From assembly GCF_000189635.1 (NCBI RefSeq), contig NW_002476218.1, positions 186,001 through 250,000 on the forward strand: 64,000 nucleotides of DNA. Reading direction: 5' to 3'. The position numbers and the translations under genes are program-made. This DNA is from Tetrahymena thermophila SB210 (taxonomy: Eukaryota; Ciliophora; Oligohymenophorea; Hymenostomatida; Tetrahymenidae). The notes under the pieces were generated by a model that was not told the DNA's origin, made no database searches, and saw only the letters and a program-made list of their open reading frames with translations. Positions 12,492 through 24,028 of the stretch are shown here, piece after piece (positions within the stretch are counted from its first letter, which is position 1; each line of letters opens with the position of its first letter).

Positions 12492-15124
12492 TCAATATTA
12501 CTCTTCATATTATGATAGCTTTTAATGGCTTGAAGAAGTTGGAGAATATTAGCTATTTGTGTTTGGATCTCTTCTTGATGCATGTAAAACTTAACTTCTT
12601 TTCTTAACTTGTATTCCTTCGTTGCCTTATATGAAATAAAATAAACATAAATTTAATTGAGTATCAAAGATATCTATCATCATATAAATATTTCTAAAGA
12701 ATTAAGTAAGCATGAGAAATTTATACATTGAATTTTAAATTTTTCTGAAAAGAATTTAGAATCTTTTAATAATAACTTAAATGCTTTCTGTATAAAATTA
12801 TATAAATTAAATATATTAAATTTACTTATAAGGTGCTCTGCAAAATCATTTTCTTTCATTACACTACTGTGATTAACGTTAGCAGCTTGAAATGTTTATA
12901 AATTTATTTAATTATTGTTAAAAACACTTTTGCTTTAAAAAATATTTGGTTTTTGAGGAGTATGAATTTCACTATCAATTTTAGTTTCTGATTAGGGATT
13001 AGATTTTTCATAATCCCCAGATGCGTACTTTGGAATTTGATGATTAAAATCTGTTACAGATTGAGTTTTTAAGCCACTAGATTGTTGTTTTGAAGAAGAA
13101 TTGTTTTACAGGGCATTTTTATTAAATGAAGAAATTTGCACATTTTTATTTAATTGGTGATTTGTAGAACTATAATCTGAAGTATGAACAGGATTTGTAC
13201 TGTACATATGAGCATCATTTAATTAACTTTAATTTTGCTAATTTCTATTATTCAATGAAGAATACATGTCTTTATTTCCCGTTTAATAGTTCTAATTACT
13301 GCTTAAATTACTTTCACTATAAGTTATGTCATAAGAAGAAGGATTTGTAGGATAATATTAACCAATGCTTAAATTATTCTATTGAAAATTTTTATTGCTA
13401 GTATTGTGGCCTTAACTTGAAGCTAGGGCATTTTACTATTACAATTATGTGTTTTTTGATGATTAAGACATATATTATTAGCTACTTTGTCCCTATGAAT
13501 TACTTAAGGTACTTTGATCCCCTAAATAAGTTACAGAAGGGTTAGATAACTAATTTATTGCTGCAGCTTATTACATATTTTTTGTTTGTTAAGAATAATT
13601 CTCGAAATTATTTAAATTTTGGTATGAGCTGTTTGTTGGAGTTTGGTTTTCTGATGTTGCTCTGTGTGAATTTATTCTTCCATAAGCAACACAAATTTCA
13701 TTTTATCTTTGCTAATCATATTGAGACTAATTGTGAATTTAATCCATCTTTTTTATTATTGGAGGTTTTTAATGCATGTTACTATTGTAATTATTTTCTC
13801 CTTTAGATTATTCATTTGGGTTTTCTAAAGCCACTGTACTTGAATTCTGGAATTTATTGAAAGAACCATAACCTTCTTCCTAGTAGTAATTACTGCTACT
13901 GTTTTATTAAGGGAATAGTAAACTCTTCTGTTAAATTTATTTATTGTCTGAGTATTATTTTTAATTTGGTTAGTAATTATTTGGCAAAATTTCGTTATTT
14001 TTTTTTTAAAGAATGGATGGATTTGTTTTCATATCGCTTATATTTTCTGAATGTTAAGATTCTGTTTTAGCTGTTCTAAAGAGAGCAGGAACTGAAGTGC
14101 TATTTCTAATTGGTGTTTAATTATTATTTACTGCAGCGGATTGCATCTAATTTATATAATTATTTTTTAGCATTTGAACTCCATTTATGTTATTGCTTTA
14201 GTTACTACCTTCTATTTAAGAATACGACCTTGGACTTTAAGAAGGTATTTTATTAGAACTATTTTCTTAGGAAATCTTATTACTGCTCATTTGCTAATAA
14301 GAACTGATATTATTTTGCTAATTTACTTAATCGCTTGGATATAATTGCTTTGTATTTTAATTTTACGGAGTTAAATTACTCAAAGATTACTAATTATGCT
14401 ATTATTTAAGTACTTAGAATGCGTATTTATCAATATCCTAAATACTACCTCCTTGGCTGCTAAAATCAATAGAATTTATTTTTTTTAAGCTGTTCTTAGT
14501 AATCTAAGAAAGCTGTTACCTAGAATTAACACCTGAGTTAACAGATTAAAAGTTGTTTGGAGAATCATCGTTAACAGGATTTGTTTAAACTCTGTTCTCA
14601 GGTTTGTAAAGCGTTTAATCATTCTCTTTTTTTGATTACTGATAAGCTTAATTTTATATTTCTAATTATTTACATTTCTTTGAAAGTTCCTAATATTTAT
14701 TTTTCAAGTATTCATATTTACTGCTGAGATCAGATACTTTTTACTTTAAATTCTATTCACTTTCTTCGAAAGTATTTATCCTCATTAAGTAAATTTCATT
14801 TTTCTCACTCTGTAGTTTATATTATGATTTTAATTATTCATTCTCTTTGCTAGATAATTCAAACTTATGCTTATATTCTCGAAGTTATTTTTTTAAATCG
14901 TCAATAATATTTTTGAGATTTTCGTTATGCTCTTAGCTTTACTAAAGCATACCATAAACCTACTTGATATCATACTACTCTTTATTACTTTGATGACGAG
15001 ATTACTCAATTGGTTAACTATACTGCCTATTTTATTAATTAGATTAAGGATAGCTATTATCATATTAATTCTACTATCTATTATGAAGATAGTTTTAAGA
15101 ATACTTTTCTAAATTTTCATTCAT
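12492..15124 (-). CDS. Coiled-coil, Asn/Gln/Ser-rich hypothetical protein
   Basis: About 843 residues from ATG at 15122-15124 to TGA at 12492-12494, with an intron at about 12626-12726. A second, 39-bp GT-AG candidate near 12790-12830 keeps the frame whether or not it is spliced. The first ~50 residues are Asn/Gln/Tyr-rich. Residues ~60-190 form a convincing coiled coil (LKNIIDDLKKQLREYKHKF and following heptads). The remaining ~600 residues are Asn/Ser/Gln-rich and low in complexity. The design resembles ciliate cytoskeletal or basal-body proteins, but no family is recognised. The stop lies only 59 bp upstream of the next minus-strand start codon (12432), so the DENN gene's promoter is compact. 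The last ~48 residues depend on the splice choice. Confidence 0.75.
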
Positions 15125-16271
15125 TTTAATAATAGTAACTAGCTAACTAATTAAATAATTATTTATTTATTTGTTATATAATTAATATTGGTAATTATTA
15201 TTTAGTTGTTAATTTTTTTTTATTTAATAATATTGACTCCTTATTTACTATTTATTGTCAAATATTCAAATCTAAAATCAAAATATTAAATATTATGACA
15301 ATGCTTGCTTGTATGTGCTTTTTTTAGTTGTTTTCAATCTCTAAAAATGAATACTTTCTTCAACATTTTTTATTACTTCAAATTAACAGTAAAAATAAAG
15401 CTATATTTATTCTATGATTAAAATAATAGAAAAATTTTGATCTTTTGTTTATCAAATTTTAATAAATATTTTATTTTAAAATTTTATCTTTAAAAATTTG
15501 TGAAAGAGATTTTTCTTTTGAAATTTAAAAATCAACTAGTTTTTTACAAATACTTCCTTAATTTTTAAATTTAATTTTGTTTTGTTATTTAAAATTTTCT
15601 CATTTTTCTTGCACTTTTGTTTTAGTTTCAGTAAGTATAAAAAAAAATAAAGTAGATTTTTACTGTAATTATTTTTTTTGTTTTAATTAATAAATTTCAG
15701 TTACTAAAAAAAATTAATAAAAATAAAATAATTTTGTCTAGTTTGATGATAAAGCCTAATCAATTGAATTGCAGTTTATCACAAAGGTTATTTATGTAGA
15801 ACTAACAAAATATTATTCCTCTTCATTTCTACTTTTATTTTGTAATCTTATATTTGTAATTTAGATTTTAAAAATTATGTAAGTAAAATATTATTTGATA
15901 ATTTTTAAAATTTTTTATTAATTTTATTTTAAAATTTTTTGCTTTGAATCATTTTTTTTAATTATTACTGCAAACAAATGATTATTATTTTTATTATTTT
16001 AAAAACTGTATGTACACTCTAATCAAAATGCATATATTATTTTAGAAGATAAATTTTTTCATTTCAAATAAAATAAAACGAGAGACTTTTTTATTTTTAT
16101 TTTTTTGGTGTATTTAAAAATTTATTAATTTAAAGAGTATTTATTAATAAATATATTTAGAAATAAATATAAATTTTGATAAATAGAGAACGAATCCATA
16201 TAATATAAAAGCTGGTAAACCTCTAAATATTCTCAGCTACATTTATTTAAGCAAATATAACAATAACTAAA
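15125..16271. other. Divergent intergenic region
   Basis: 1.15 kb between the divergent coiled-coil gene (minus) and kinase gene (plus), expected to contain both promoters. A+T-rich throughout. No TATA-like assignment is meaningful in such sequence, and no frame or RNA gene is visible. Confidence 0.6.
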
Positions 16272-18161
16272 ATGGCAACAAAAAAAGAAAAGGGTTTGCA
16301 AGTAGTTAGGTTTAACGGAAGGAAGTACTTTGTACTAGGAAAGTGGATGTATAATGAAAATAGTAAGCTAGGTGCTGGTGGTTTTGGTGCTGTATATAAG
16401 GGATTAGAAGTTCCTCTTGAAGGCTAGACACTGAAAGATGAATATGTTGCGATTAAGCATGTTGAAATTTAAGAAGGAATAAAGAATACAGTAAATAATA
16501 TTGAATTAGAATCTGTTCGCTAAGAAATTGTAACATTACAATAACTTGATCATCCAAATATTGTGTAATTAATAGATGTAAAAAAGAATAAAGATAATGT
16601 CTACATGGTAATGGAGTTCTGCTAGCATGGAGATTTAGAATAATTTTTTAATAGAAAGAAAGAAAGCCCAAACCCTAAAAAATTGACAGAATTAGAAATA
16701 AGATTTTACTTTAGCTAAATTATTGAAGCTTTTAAATATTTGAGATCTAAAAATTTAATTCATAGAGATATAAAACCATAAAATATATTAGTTAAAAATG
16801 ATGTTTGGAAGGTAGCTGATTTTGGGTTTGCAAAAAAGACAACAAGCAACGAACTCACAGATTTTTATGGTACTTTGGCTACATTAGCTCCATAAGTTAT
16901 GCTGTAAAATTATAATCATAAATGCGATATTTATTCTCTAGGAGCTACTCTCTATTGGATTCTTTATAATCAGTTCCCATATAAGGAGACAAATTAAAAA
17001 AGGTTACTTGAATAAATGGAAAAAAATCCTGTTAAATGTCCTAAAGAGCCTCATTACAGTGAAGAGTTAAAAAATATTGTGGAAAGAATGCTTATATTTG
17101 ACTAGAATGATCGTATAGATTGGGAAGAGATATTTTAATCAAAGATTTTCAAATAAAAGCACATTTTAGAAACAGGATAGCTTAATGTAATTAACATTAT
17201 TAACTATGATGATCTTAAAGAAAATCTGGATAAAAAAGTTGAGCTGTGGAAGGGCTTGAATATAGATGAAATAGATTAAGACACTTTAGAAAAAGCAGAA
17301 AATAAAGTTTAACAATAAATTCAATAAATTGATGATAAGGCCAAAATTAGTGACACCGTATTCAGATTACAAAAGCGTGTTGAGTTTGAAAAAGGTAAAG
17401 GAATCTTTCTACGTAGAGTCTTTGAGCGTGTTGGTCATTATTCAGTAAATGGTCGTGTTATCTTTCAAAAACACATTCATATTATTAAAGATTTGCTAAC
17501 AATCACTCGTTATGGATTATACAAGTATCAACGTATGTGTATTAAGCACATAATTGATAGATTAAGTAGTTAATAAAAACAATTTGATTTTACTGATCAA
17601 GACTGGTCTTACATTATAAAAAGTAAATAGGTTCCACAAATATTTTTGAATGGTTTGTAAAGTGATATTGGCTACATTAGCCTTGATGATAAAGAAATGA
17701 ATAAGGTTGCTAAAAAGTATCAAGATATAGAAATTCCTAAGCAGATTAAGGATATTATTACACCTATCTTTTGGTCAAATGACTATACTTACAATGTCGA
17801 TTTCCTTGTTTAACTGCTTCTAATAATAAAATTGCTTATTTAGCATCTATATCCTGAATTAGAAAAGTATAAATATGCAAATTTACAAAGTAGCTTAAAT
17901 ATTTCGGATACTCTTTATTTAGTGGACGATTTGTTGATAGTCTTGAACCTTGACAATGTATTTGAGTGGAACGAATCAGACATTATTAACTTTAATACAT
18001 TTTTGTAATAGCATTAAGAAGGCAAAACCTCGCAACAAGTAAGCGAGAACTCAGAGGAAGCATAGAAATAATTTGAAATATTTAATTAAGTGAATAATAG
18101 AGTTAAGTTGGCTTATGAAATTTTCCTTAAAGAAAGAGATTAAAGAAAGATAATCTAATGA
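16272..18161 (+). CDS. Serine/threonine protein kinase with long C-terminal extension
   Basis: A single exon of 629 residues. The kinase domain covers about residues 25-290. It has the Gly-rich loop GAGGFG (34-39), VAIK with Lys62, the hinge MVMEFCQHGDL, HRDIKPQN with Asp166, and ADFG with Asp183. The P+1/APE region reads GTLATLAPQ (200-208), so the conserved Glu is Gln, encoded by TAA. DIYSLGATLYWIL follows. All catalytic residues are present, so activity is likely. The loop and hinge pattern is closest to ULK/Atg1-like or other ciliate-expanded kinases, but I cannot place the subfamily. The ~330-residue C-terminal extension is helical and has no recognised domain. It includes FLRRVFERVGHYSVNGRVIF. 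Decayed copies of the gene's last ~265 bp follow downstream. Confidence 0.92.
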
Positions 18162-18270
18162 ATCAATGAAATTTTTAATAAACTAAAAAGTATTTATGAA
18201 ATAAATTATTTTTTTTTTAAATTTAAGAAATCGCTTTGTTATTAACACAACTTACTTTTTATATTTAAAA

Positions 18271-18530
18271 GATCTTCCTAAATCTTGGCAACTTACTTGA
18301 ATGGAACTAATTTAGCCTAAGCAACTTAAATACATTTTACAAGACAGCAAAATCTCGTAAAATTTAGTAATAAATTAATAAAATCATAAAAACAATTTTA
18401 AAATAATTAACTAAGCAAAGCCGAGTATAAATTGATTAATAAAATTTACATAAGAGGAAGAGCTTCAAGAAAGACAATAAATTGAATAAAATTTTTATTA
18501 AACTAAGAAAATTTTATGAATAAAAAATAT
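18271..18530 (+). pseudogene. Decayed copy 1 of the kinase 3' end
   Basis: It aligns by eye along its length with 17936-18200, the last codons and 3' flank of the kinase gene. Shared landmarks are a CTTG..AA..T..TTGA(A/G)TGGAAC start, a GGCAAAAC/CAGCAAAATCTCG segment and the end AACTAA(A/G)AA..TTTATGAA. It has many substitutions and small indels, and no usable frame. Confidence 0.7.
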
Positions 18531-18621
18531 AATTTGTAGTTCAATGATTTCATTATATTTTATAAATACAAATTTTATGTTAAAAATAACTTAGATATCA
18601 TTTATTTTTTTTCTACTATTT

Positions 18622-18740
18622 ATGGAACAAATCGATATTATTATCTTTAATATATTTTTATAATATCATTAAGAAATTAAGAAGGTAAAACCATGTAACA
18701 AGTAAACATGACTTAGAGGAAGCATAGAAATAATTTTTTA
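18622..18740 (+). pseudogene. Decayed partial copy 2 of the kinase 3' end
   Basis: It matches about 17967-18075. TGGAAC(G/A)AATC, ATTATT..CTTTAATA, CATTAAGAA, AAGGTAAAACC, and TTAGAGGAAGCATAGAAATAA all recur in the same order. It is truncated at both ends relative to copies 1 and 3 and better conserved than they are in the middle. Confidence 0.72.
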
Positions 18741-18763
18741 ATAATCTAAATTTTTATATTTAA

Positions 18764-19060
18764 ATTGTCTTGAATCTTGATAATTTAATTGAATGGAATG
18801 AAACTTTGGAACATTTTTATAACAGCATTAGGAAGATAAAATCTTGTGCAAGTTAACAATAACTTATAAGTAGCCTAAAAATCATTTAAAGTACTTAAAT
18901 ATATGAATTAGAGTTAAATTGGCTAATAAAAACTTCATAAGAGAATTCAATAAGAAAGATAATTAATTGAATGAAATTTTAATTAAACTAAAAACCATAA
19001 ATGAAATATAATATATTTGTTGTAGCTAAATAATTTCATTACATTTTATCAATGTAGATT
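18764..19060 (+). pseudogene. Decayed copy 3 of the kinase 3' end
   Basis: It aligns with 17936-18200: GTCTTGAA(T/C)CTTGA at the start, TTGA(A/G)TGGAA, ACATTTTTAT, GAATTAGAGTTAAATTGGCT in the middle, and AACTAAAAA..ATAAATGAAAT at the end. Sequence past the end also resembles the stretch after copy 1 (TGTAG, ATTTCATTA, ATTTTAT). The duplicated unit therefore included 3' flanking DNA. Confidence 0.72.
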
Positions 19061-19423
19061 TTTATATTTTAAATAATAATTAAATTTAGTGTCCATTAAG
19101 CTTTTTTTCTTCTATTGACTTAGAGATAAATAATGGGATTGTTCTTTAAAATTTTTTTTATTAATATGTATGAAAGTAATTTTAAGAAAACTACTAATTT
19201 GATAGATAGATAGTTAGTTAGTTAGTTTTAGTTAATTAATTAGCAGAGTTATTAAATTTTTAAGATTGAGTAAATTTAAAACTTTATTAATTTACTGATT
19301 GCTTGTTTATCTGATATTTTTTAGAGATTATTTATTTATTGTTTTTAAATTAATTTGCATATTAATTAGTAGAAATAAATAAACTTAAGCAAAAATCTCT
19401 TTCTATACCAAGATTTCTAAATT

Positions 19424-22400
19424 ATGAATTTATAATAAAGTGGATAAAAAAGTTATTTTTAAAATGAAGATCTCCTAAATTCAAGTTATTTAACTGTAAG
19501 AAAAAGCGATACCTTAATATCTCAAGAAAAGAGTATCAAAAAAGCAAACCAATCAAACCTCATAGGAGGTAATTTGAAAGTATATTAAGAAGACTCCTCT
19601 CTTCCAATCGAATATGCAAAAATCCATAATACTGAAGAGAAAAGTAAATAAAATTAATTTTAAAAAAGAATGAAAGTAACAAACAAACAATAAATATTAT
19701 TTACAGCTTTATTAGAAGATATATCTCTTGTAAAGAATAACTAAATTGAAGCAAGATAAAATACTAACTAAGCAATTGATGAGTGTTTAATAACATCAGA
19801 CAATCATAACAAAAAGATATCAAGCTTTTTAGAAAGTTCTACTTAAAAAGTGGAAAAATGTTAACCTAGTATAATAGCACTATCAAACATTCTACAAATA
19901 AAATAGCATTAAAGGTAACATAAATATCTTGAATTTATTAATTTTCCACATATTTTTACAAGATTTATTTTTTTTATGACTAAAATATTTTTAGTTAAAT
20001 TTAGAATCATAAAAAAAAAGAAGTTGGCTTCTCGATCAACTTTCTTACAAACTTTAAGATGAAAACAATAGGATTCTACAGAAATTTTACATATAGCGGT
20101 AAAGCAATATTCTTAAATCACTTAACAAGAAAGGTTATAAATGATCTAAGTGATTTTCATTTCGATAAATAGGCTAGATAGAAGTTTTTGAGTTTTAAAA
20201 AAACAATTAAATGTATTGAAAAACTATTTATTTTGTTAAGGCTTAATAAGTTACCTCTATTTAACCCAGAGAATATTTATAGGATCATTTTTAATTCCAT
20301 CTTAATGAGCTATAACTGCTTTTATCTTATATTGATTTCTTTTATGGTATTTTTTAACGCCGAGTTTAAGAACATTAGTATCTACCATGAAATAGCAATA
20401 ACATGTTGGATTACTGAAATGTTTATCAACATGAATACTAGCAATTACCACCATGGATAGTTTATAACAGATCGCAAAATAATATTCAAAATTTACATTA
20501 ATGAATACTTCTTTTTCGAAATTATACCTTTAATTTTTGAAAATCTTTCTTCTTCAAATATATACATCAATAACTTATTCAAAATACCTTTGCTGCTTAA
20601 AATTAAAGGGATAATGATTATTTATGAGAAAATTGAATTCTTCATTTTACATTCTATCAAAAGAAGATACACATTAGAAATCTTTAAGTTAATTTTTAAG
20701 CTTATTTTATTGACTCACATCATGGCTTGTTCTTACAATGCATTTGCAGGTTTTGAGACTCATGTTATAGGACTAAAAGAAACATGGAAAACTTTAAGTA
20801 ATTTATAATTTTTATACTAACTTACTTATTTCTAGCCAAAAATTAAATGAACCAATTTTAAAATTCAGTCCTTTTAAACCAAACTCTAAATCTTTAATAT
20901 TTAGCTCTAGTATTTAAATGTATATTTAATATTAATAATAGAATCTATAATTATATTCTTTAGCCCAAATTGAATTGAATTGCTATAAATTAACATAATC
21001 TTGTGAATTAATAAAAATGAATTATCTTAAAAAAATATAATTAATTATTTGCTACCATTAAAAAAAATGAGTAAAGTTGCATAAAAGAAATTAATTTAAT
21101 TTTTTTCAAAAATAATAAATTCCTATGTTTAAATTTTTAGATAAATTAAAAAAATTTTTTCCCTTAAACAACAATTTATGAGAAGAGTATTAAATTATTT
21201 AAACAATTTGCTTAAAAAACTTTGAGAGTAATAAAGAATTGCTATATTTTATTTAAAATTTAAATTTTAATTTAAAGGATAATTAAAAAATCAATAAATT
21301 ATTTTCAATTAATTTCTTTTATTCATTATAAAACAAATTTTAACTGTGATTATTTTTGAAGAAATTAAATATTCAATAGTTTTTTTACAATTAAAATAAT
21401 AAACTTTATAATAGAATAAGGTGATGATTGGTACTTTTACTATGCTTAAGCATAAATTTGGGCTTTTTCGACCATGTGCAACACAACTTCATAAACAATT
21501 TCAACAACATAAGAGTATTTATTTACTAGTTTATGGATGCTTATTTCTAGTATTGCATTTGCTTATTTGATCAATAAGATTGGTAGTATATTATCAGATT
21601 TAAACTAATAAGAAGAAAGTTACAGAGATGATATTAATGTTTTAAATTAATTCATGAAGAGGAAATAAATAAATTTGTAAGTTTTTGTTCTGATTTTTTG
21701 TGATAAAACTATTTTTTAACTAATTAGAGGTTTATAAAGAATGCTTAATTTAGAGCTCAAACAATATTATAAATAAGAAGAGTTGAAGAAAAAAATAGAT
21801 GTATAAGGTACTCTTTCAAAGTTGAGCAAACCCATGTACAAAGAACTAATGCAAGAGTCTTATAAAAAGGTTTTGAATTAGCTTCCTTACTTCCAAAACT
21901 ATGTTTCTGAAAATAACTTGAGCAAAGTATATGAAATAATGGAAGAGATAGGCTATAGTTAACATCAAGTAATAGAAAGTAATGATTTTGAAGATGACGT
22001 TTCTATTTACTTTGTACTAAAAGGCCAGTGTAAGCACATTTTATTCTATTTTTTTACTTATAATTTTTATTACTAGTTATATTAAAGCAATGTCTAAACT
22101 ACGATGAAAATTAATGCAACAAAACAGAAGAGTAATAAATTAATTAATTAATCTATTTCATATTTAGGACTATTATAATTTACTAATTCTAATTAGAGAA
22201 TAACAGATTTAAGAAAAACCCTTAAAGAATAAAATCCCTTCTAAAAATGTTTACAAAGATATAAAGTATATCAAAAAAGGTTAATTTTTTGGAATGTTTG
22301 AGTTTTTGACTGGCTAAAAACGACTTTATATAGCTGAATCTTAAAATGTTTCAATTGTGATAAGGCTTCCATTAAATAAGTTCTTGGATATTATAAAATC

Positions 22401-23738
22401 AGATGAAAAAGATTACCAGAAGTATATGGAATTCAGAGACAAATTGATTTTTAATTAAAATATTAGCTTTTTTAACATTCCATGCTACACTTGTGGTTAG
22501 GTTGACCACTTCTTTATAAATTGCTCAAAAACTCATTTTACTAGGGATAATCCATTTTTGATTCCGAAACATAACTTCTCATTTACCTAAGATAGAAATC
22601 CAAACTATGAAAGAAAATCTCGTGGTCAGTACAAAATGATATTTTAGGAAGTTGAAGAAGAAGAAGATGACTGTATCAGCTAAAAATCATCATCATATAC
22701 AGGTTAAAAGAATGATAGGAGCCACGAGGATTAGTATTCTTATTTTGATATTGAAAAAGAATAAATGGAAAGGCCAGAACTAAGAGGAAATAGAGGATCC
22801 ACTTACTATTTATCTGTTAACTAATAAGTAAAATATTTCAAAATTAGTTAAAAAAAATATTTAATATCATATAAAAACTTATATGCATGTGTGTTCACAA
22901 AAAAGTAAAATTCTGTTTCCTTTTATAGAAAAGGCATTCTATTGAAGAAAAAATTAATGAAGATCCTATAATAATCATATCTCAAGCAAATGATCCTTAC
23001 ATTTAAAAGGCCGTTTCTTAAAAGACAATGAATGGTTAATCGCAAGATTAAGATTAGCAAGGATATTTAAGATAAAGTAAAAATAGTGAATATTTAGATG
23101 AATAGACAATAGAAAATTTAAAAAATTCTACTAAAATGAGAAGAGCTTCTTCAAATAAATTTTTAAATAGCAGCCTGAGCAGGCGATTTTCTACAAGTAA
23201 TAATAACAAAATAAAAAGATATTCAGTCGATGATATGACCCCTAAGATTGCAAAAAATGTAAACTTAAATTAAATAGAAGAAATAGGTGAGTCTTTAAAG
23301 GAGATAGATTATTCTTTTTCAGAAATGAATAAATAAAACAGCTTTAATTCAAACAGAAACAGTTTAACAATATTTGGAGTGCCTAAATAACGAAAAAGCA
23401 GTTTTAATTTATAAACTTATTCGTAATTTACAAATTTAAAACCATATCAACTAGATAGTTAATTCAGAAGAATGCAAATTGAATGGAAGGACTCTCTTGA
23501 TTATTGGAAATTCGATAAATTAACATTCTTGAAGTATTATTTTTCAGATTACAATTATTTATTAGTCATAAGAAGAATATAAAAATACAAAGCCAAGAAA
23601 AATATCAAATTGAAAACAGAAAAAATTATTCAGCAATAAAATAGCTAGTTCAAAAAATTAAATACGCTTTTGAAGAAAAAAACTACAAATACTAGGAGCC
23701 TACAGCATTTATAAACTAAATTAGCTAAGAATGAATGA
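19424..23738 (+). CDS. Cyclic-nucleotide-gated-type ion channel with atypical pore
   Basis: A multi-exon gene with clear introns at 19915-19994, a ~600-bp non-coding stretch between S5 and pore (20812-21420), and further introns within and after the nucleotide-binding part. The N-terminus is hydrophilic (~165 residues). Membrane segments follow from about 20275 (S1, YNCFYLILISFMVFF) through an S2-S3 region with NYHHGQFITDRKIIF and a short S4-like basic stretch to S5 (LIFKLILLTHIMACSYNAF). The pore exon reads WAFSTMCNTTSQTISTTQEY, with no GYG. S6 (SSIAFAYLINKIGSIL) is followed by a C-linker and a cNMP-binding fold (IYFVLKGQ; KKGQFFGMFEFLTG). A CX2CX4HX4C knuckle (22483-22524) and a Ser/Gln-rich tail of about 400 residues complete it. 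It is a plasma- or ciliary-membrane channel by family. Ion selectivity is not predictable from this filter. Confidence 0.88.
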
Positions 23739-24028
23739 ACAATTCACTAATTCACTTAAATATTTTTGTTTTTTTAAATTTAAATTTTATATTTAGTTTG
23801 TTTTCTATTAATATTTTAATAAAATTATTGTTTTTCTTAATAAAATAATATCTTTCAAAAATGTATGCCAAAAATTTAAAAAAATATATATGAGCGGAAA
23901 TATCTTTCTAAAGAAAAAAGTAAATTCTAATTTCTTTATTAAATAGATAGACAGACTCACTCCTACTTTTTATTAAAATTTATAACAAATAAAATAATAA
24001 AAATCAAATAAAAAAGCCATTAAATAGA

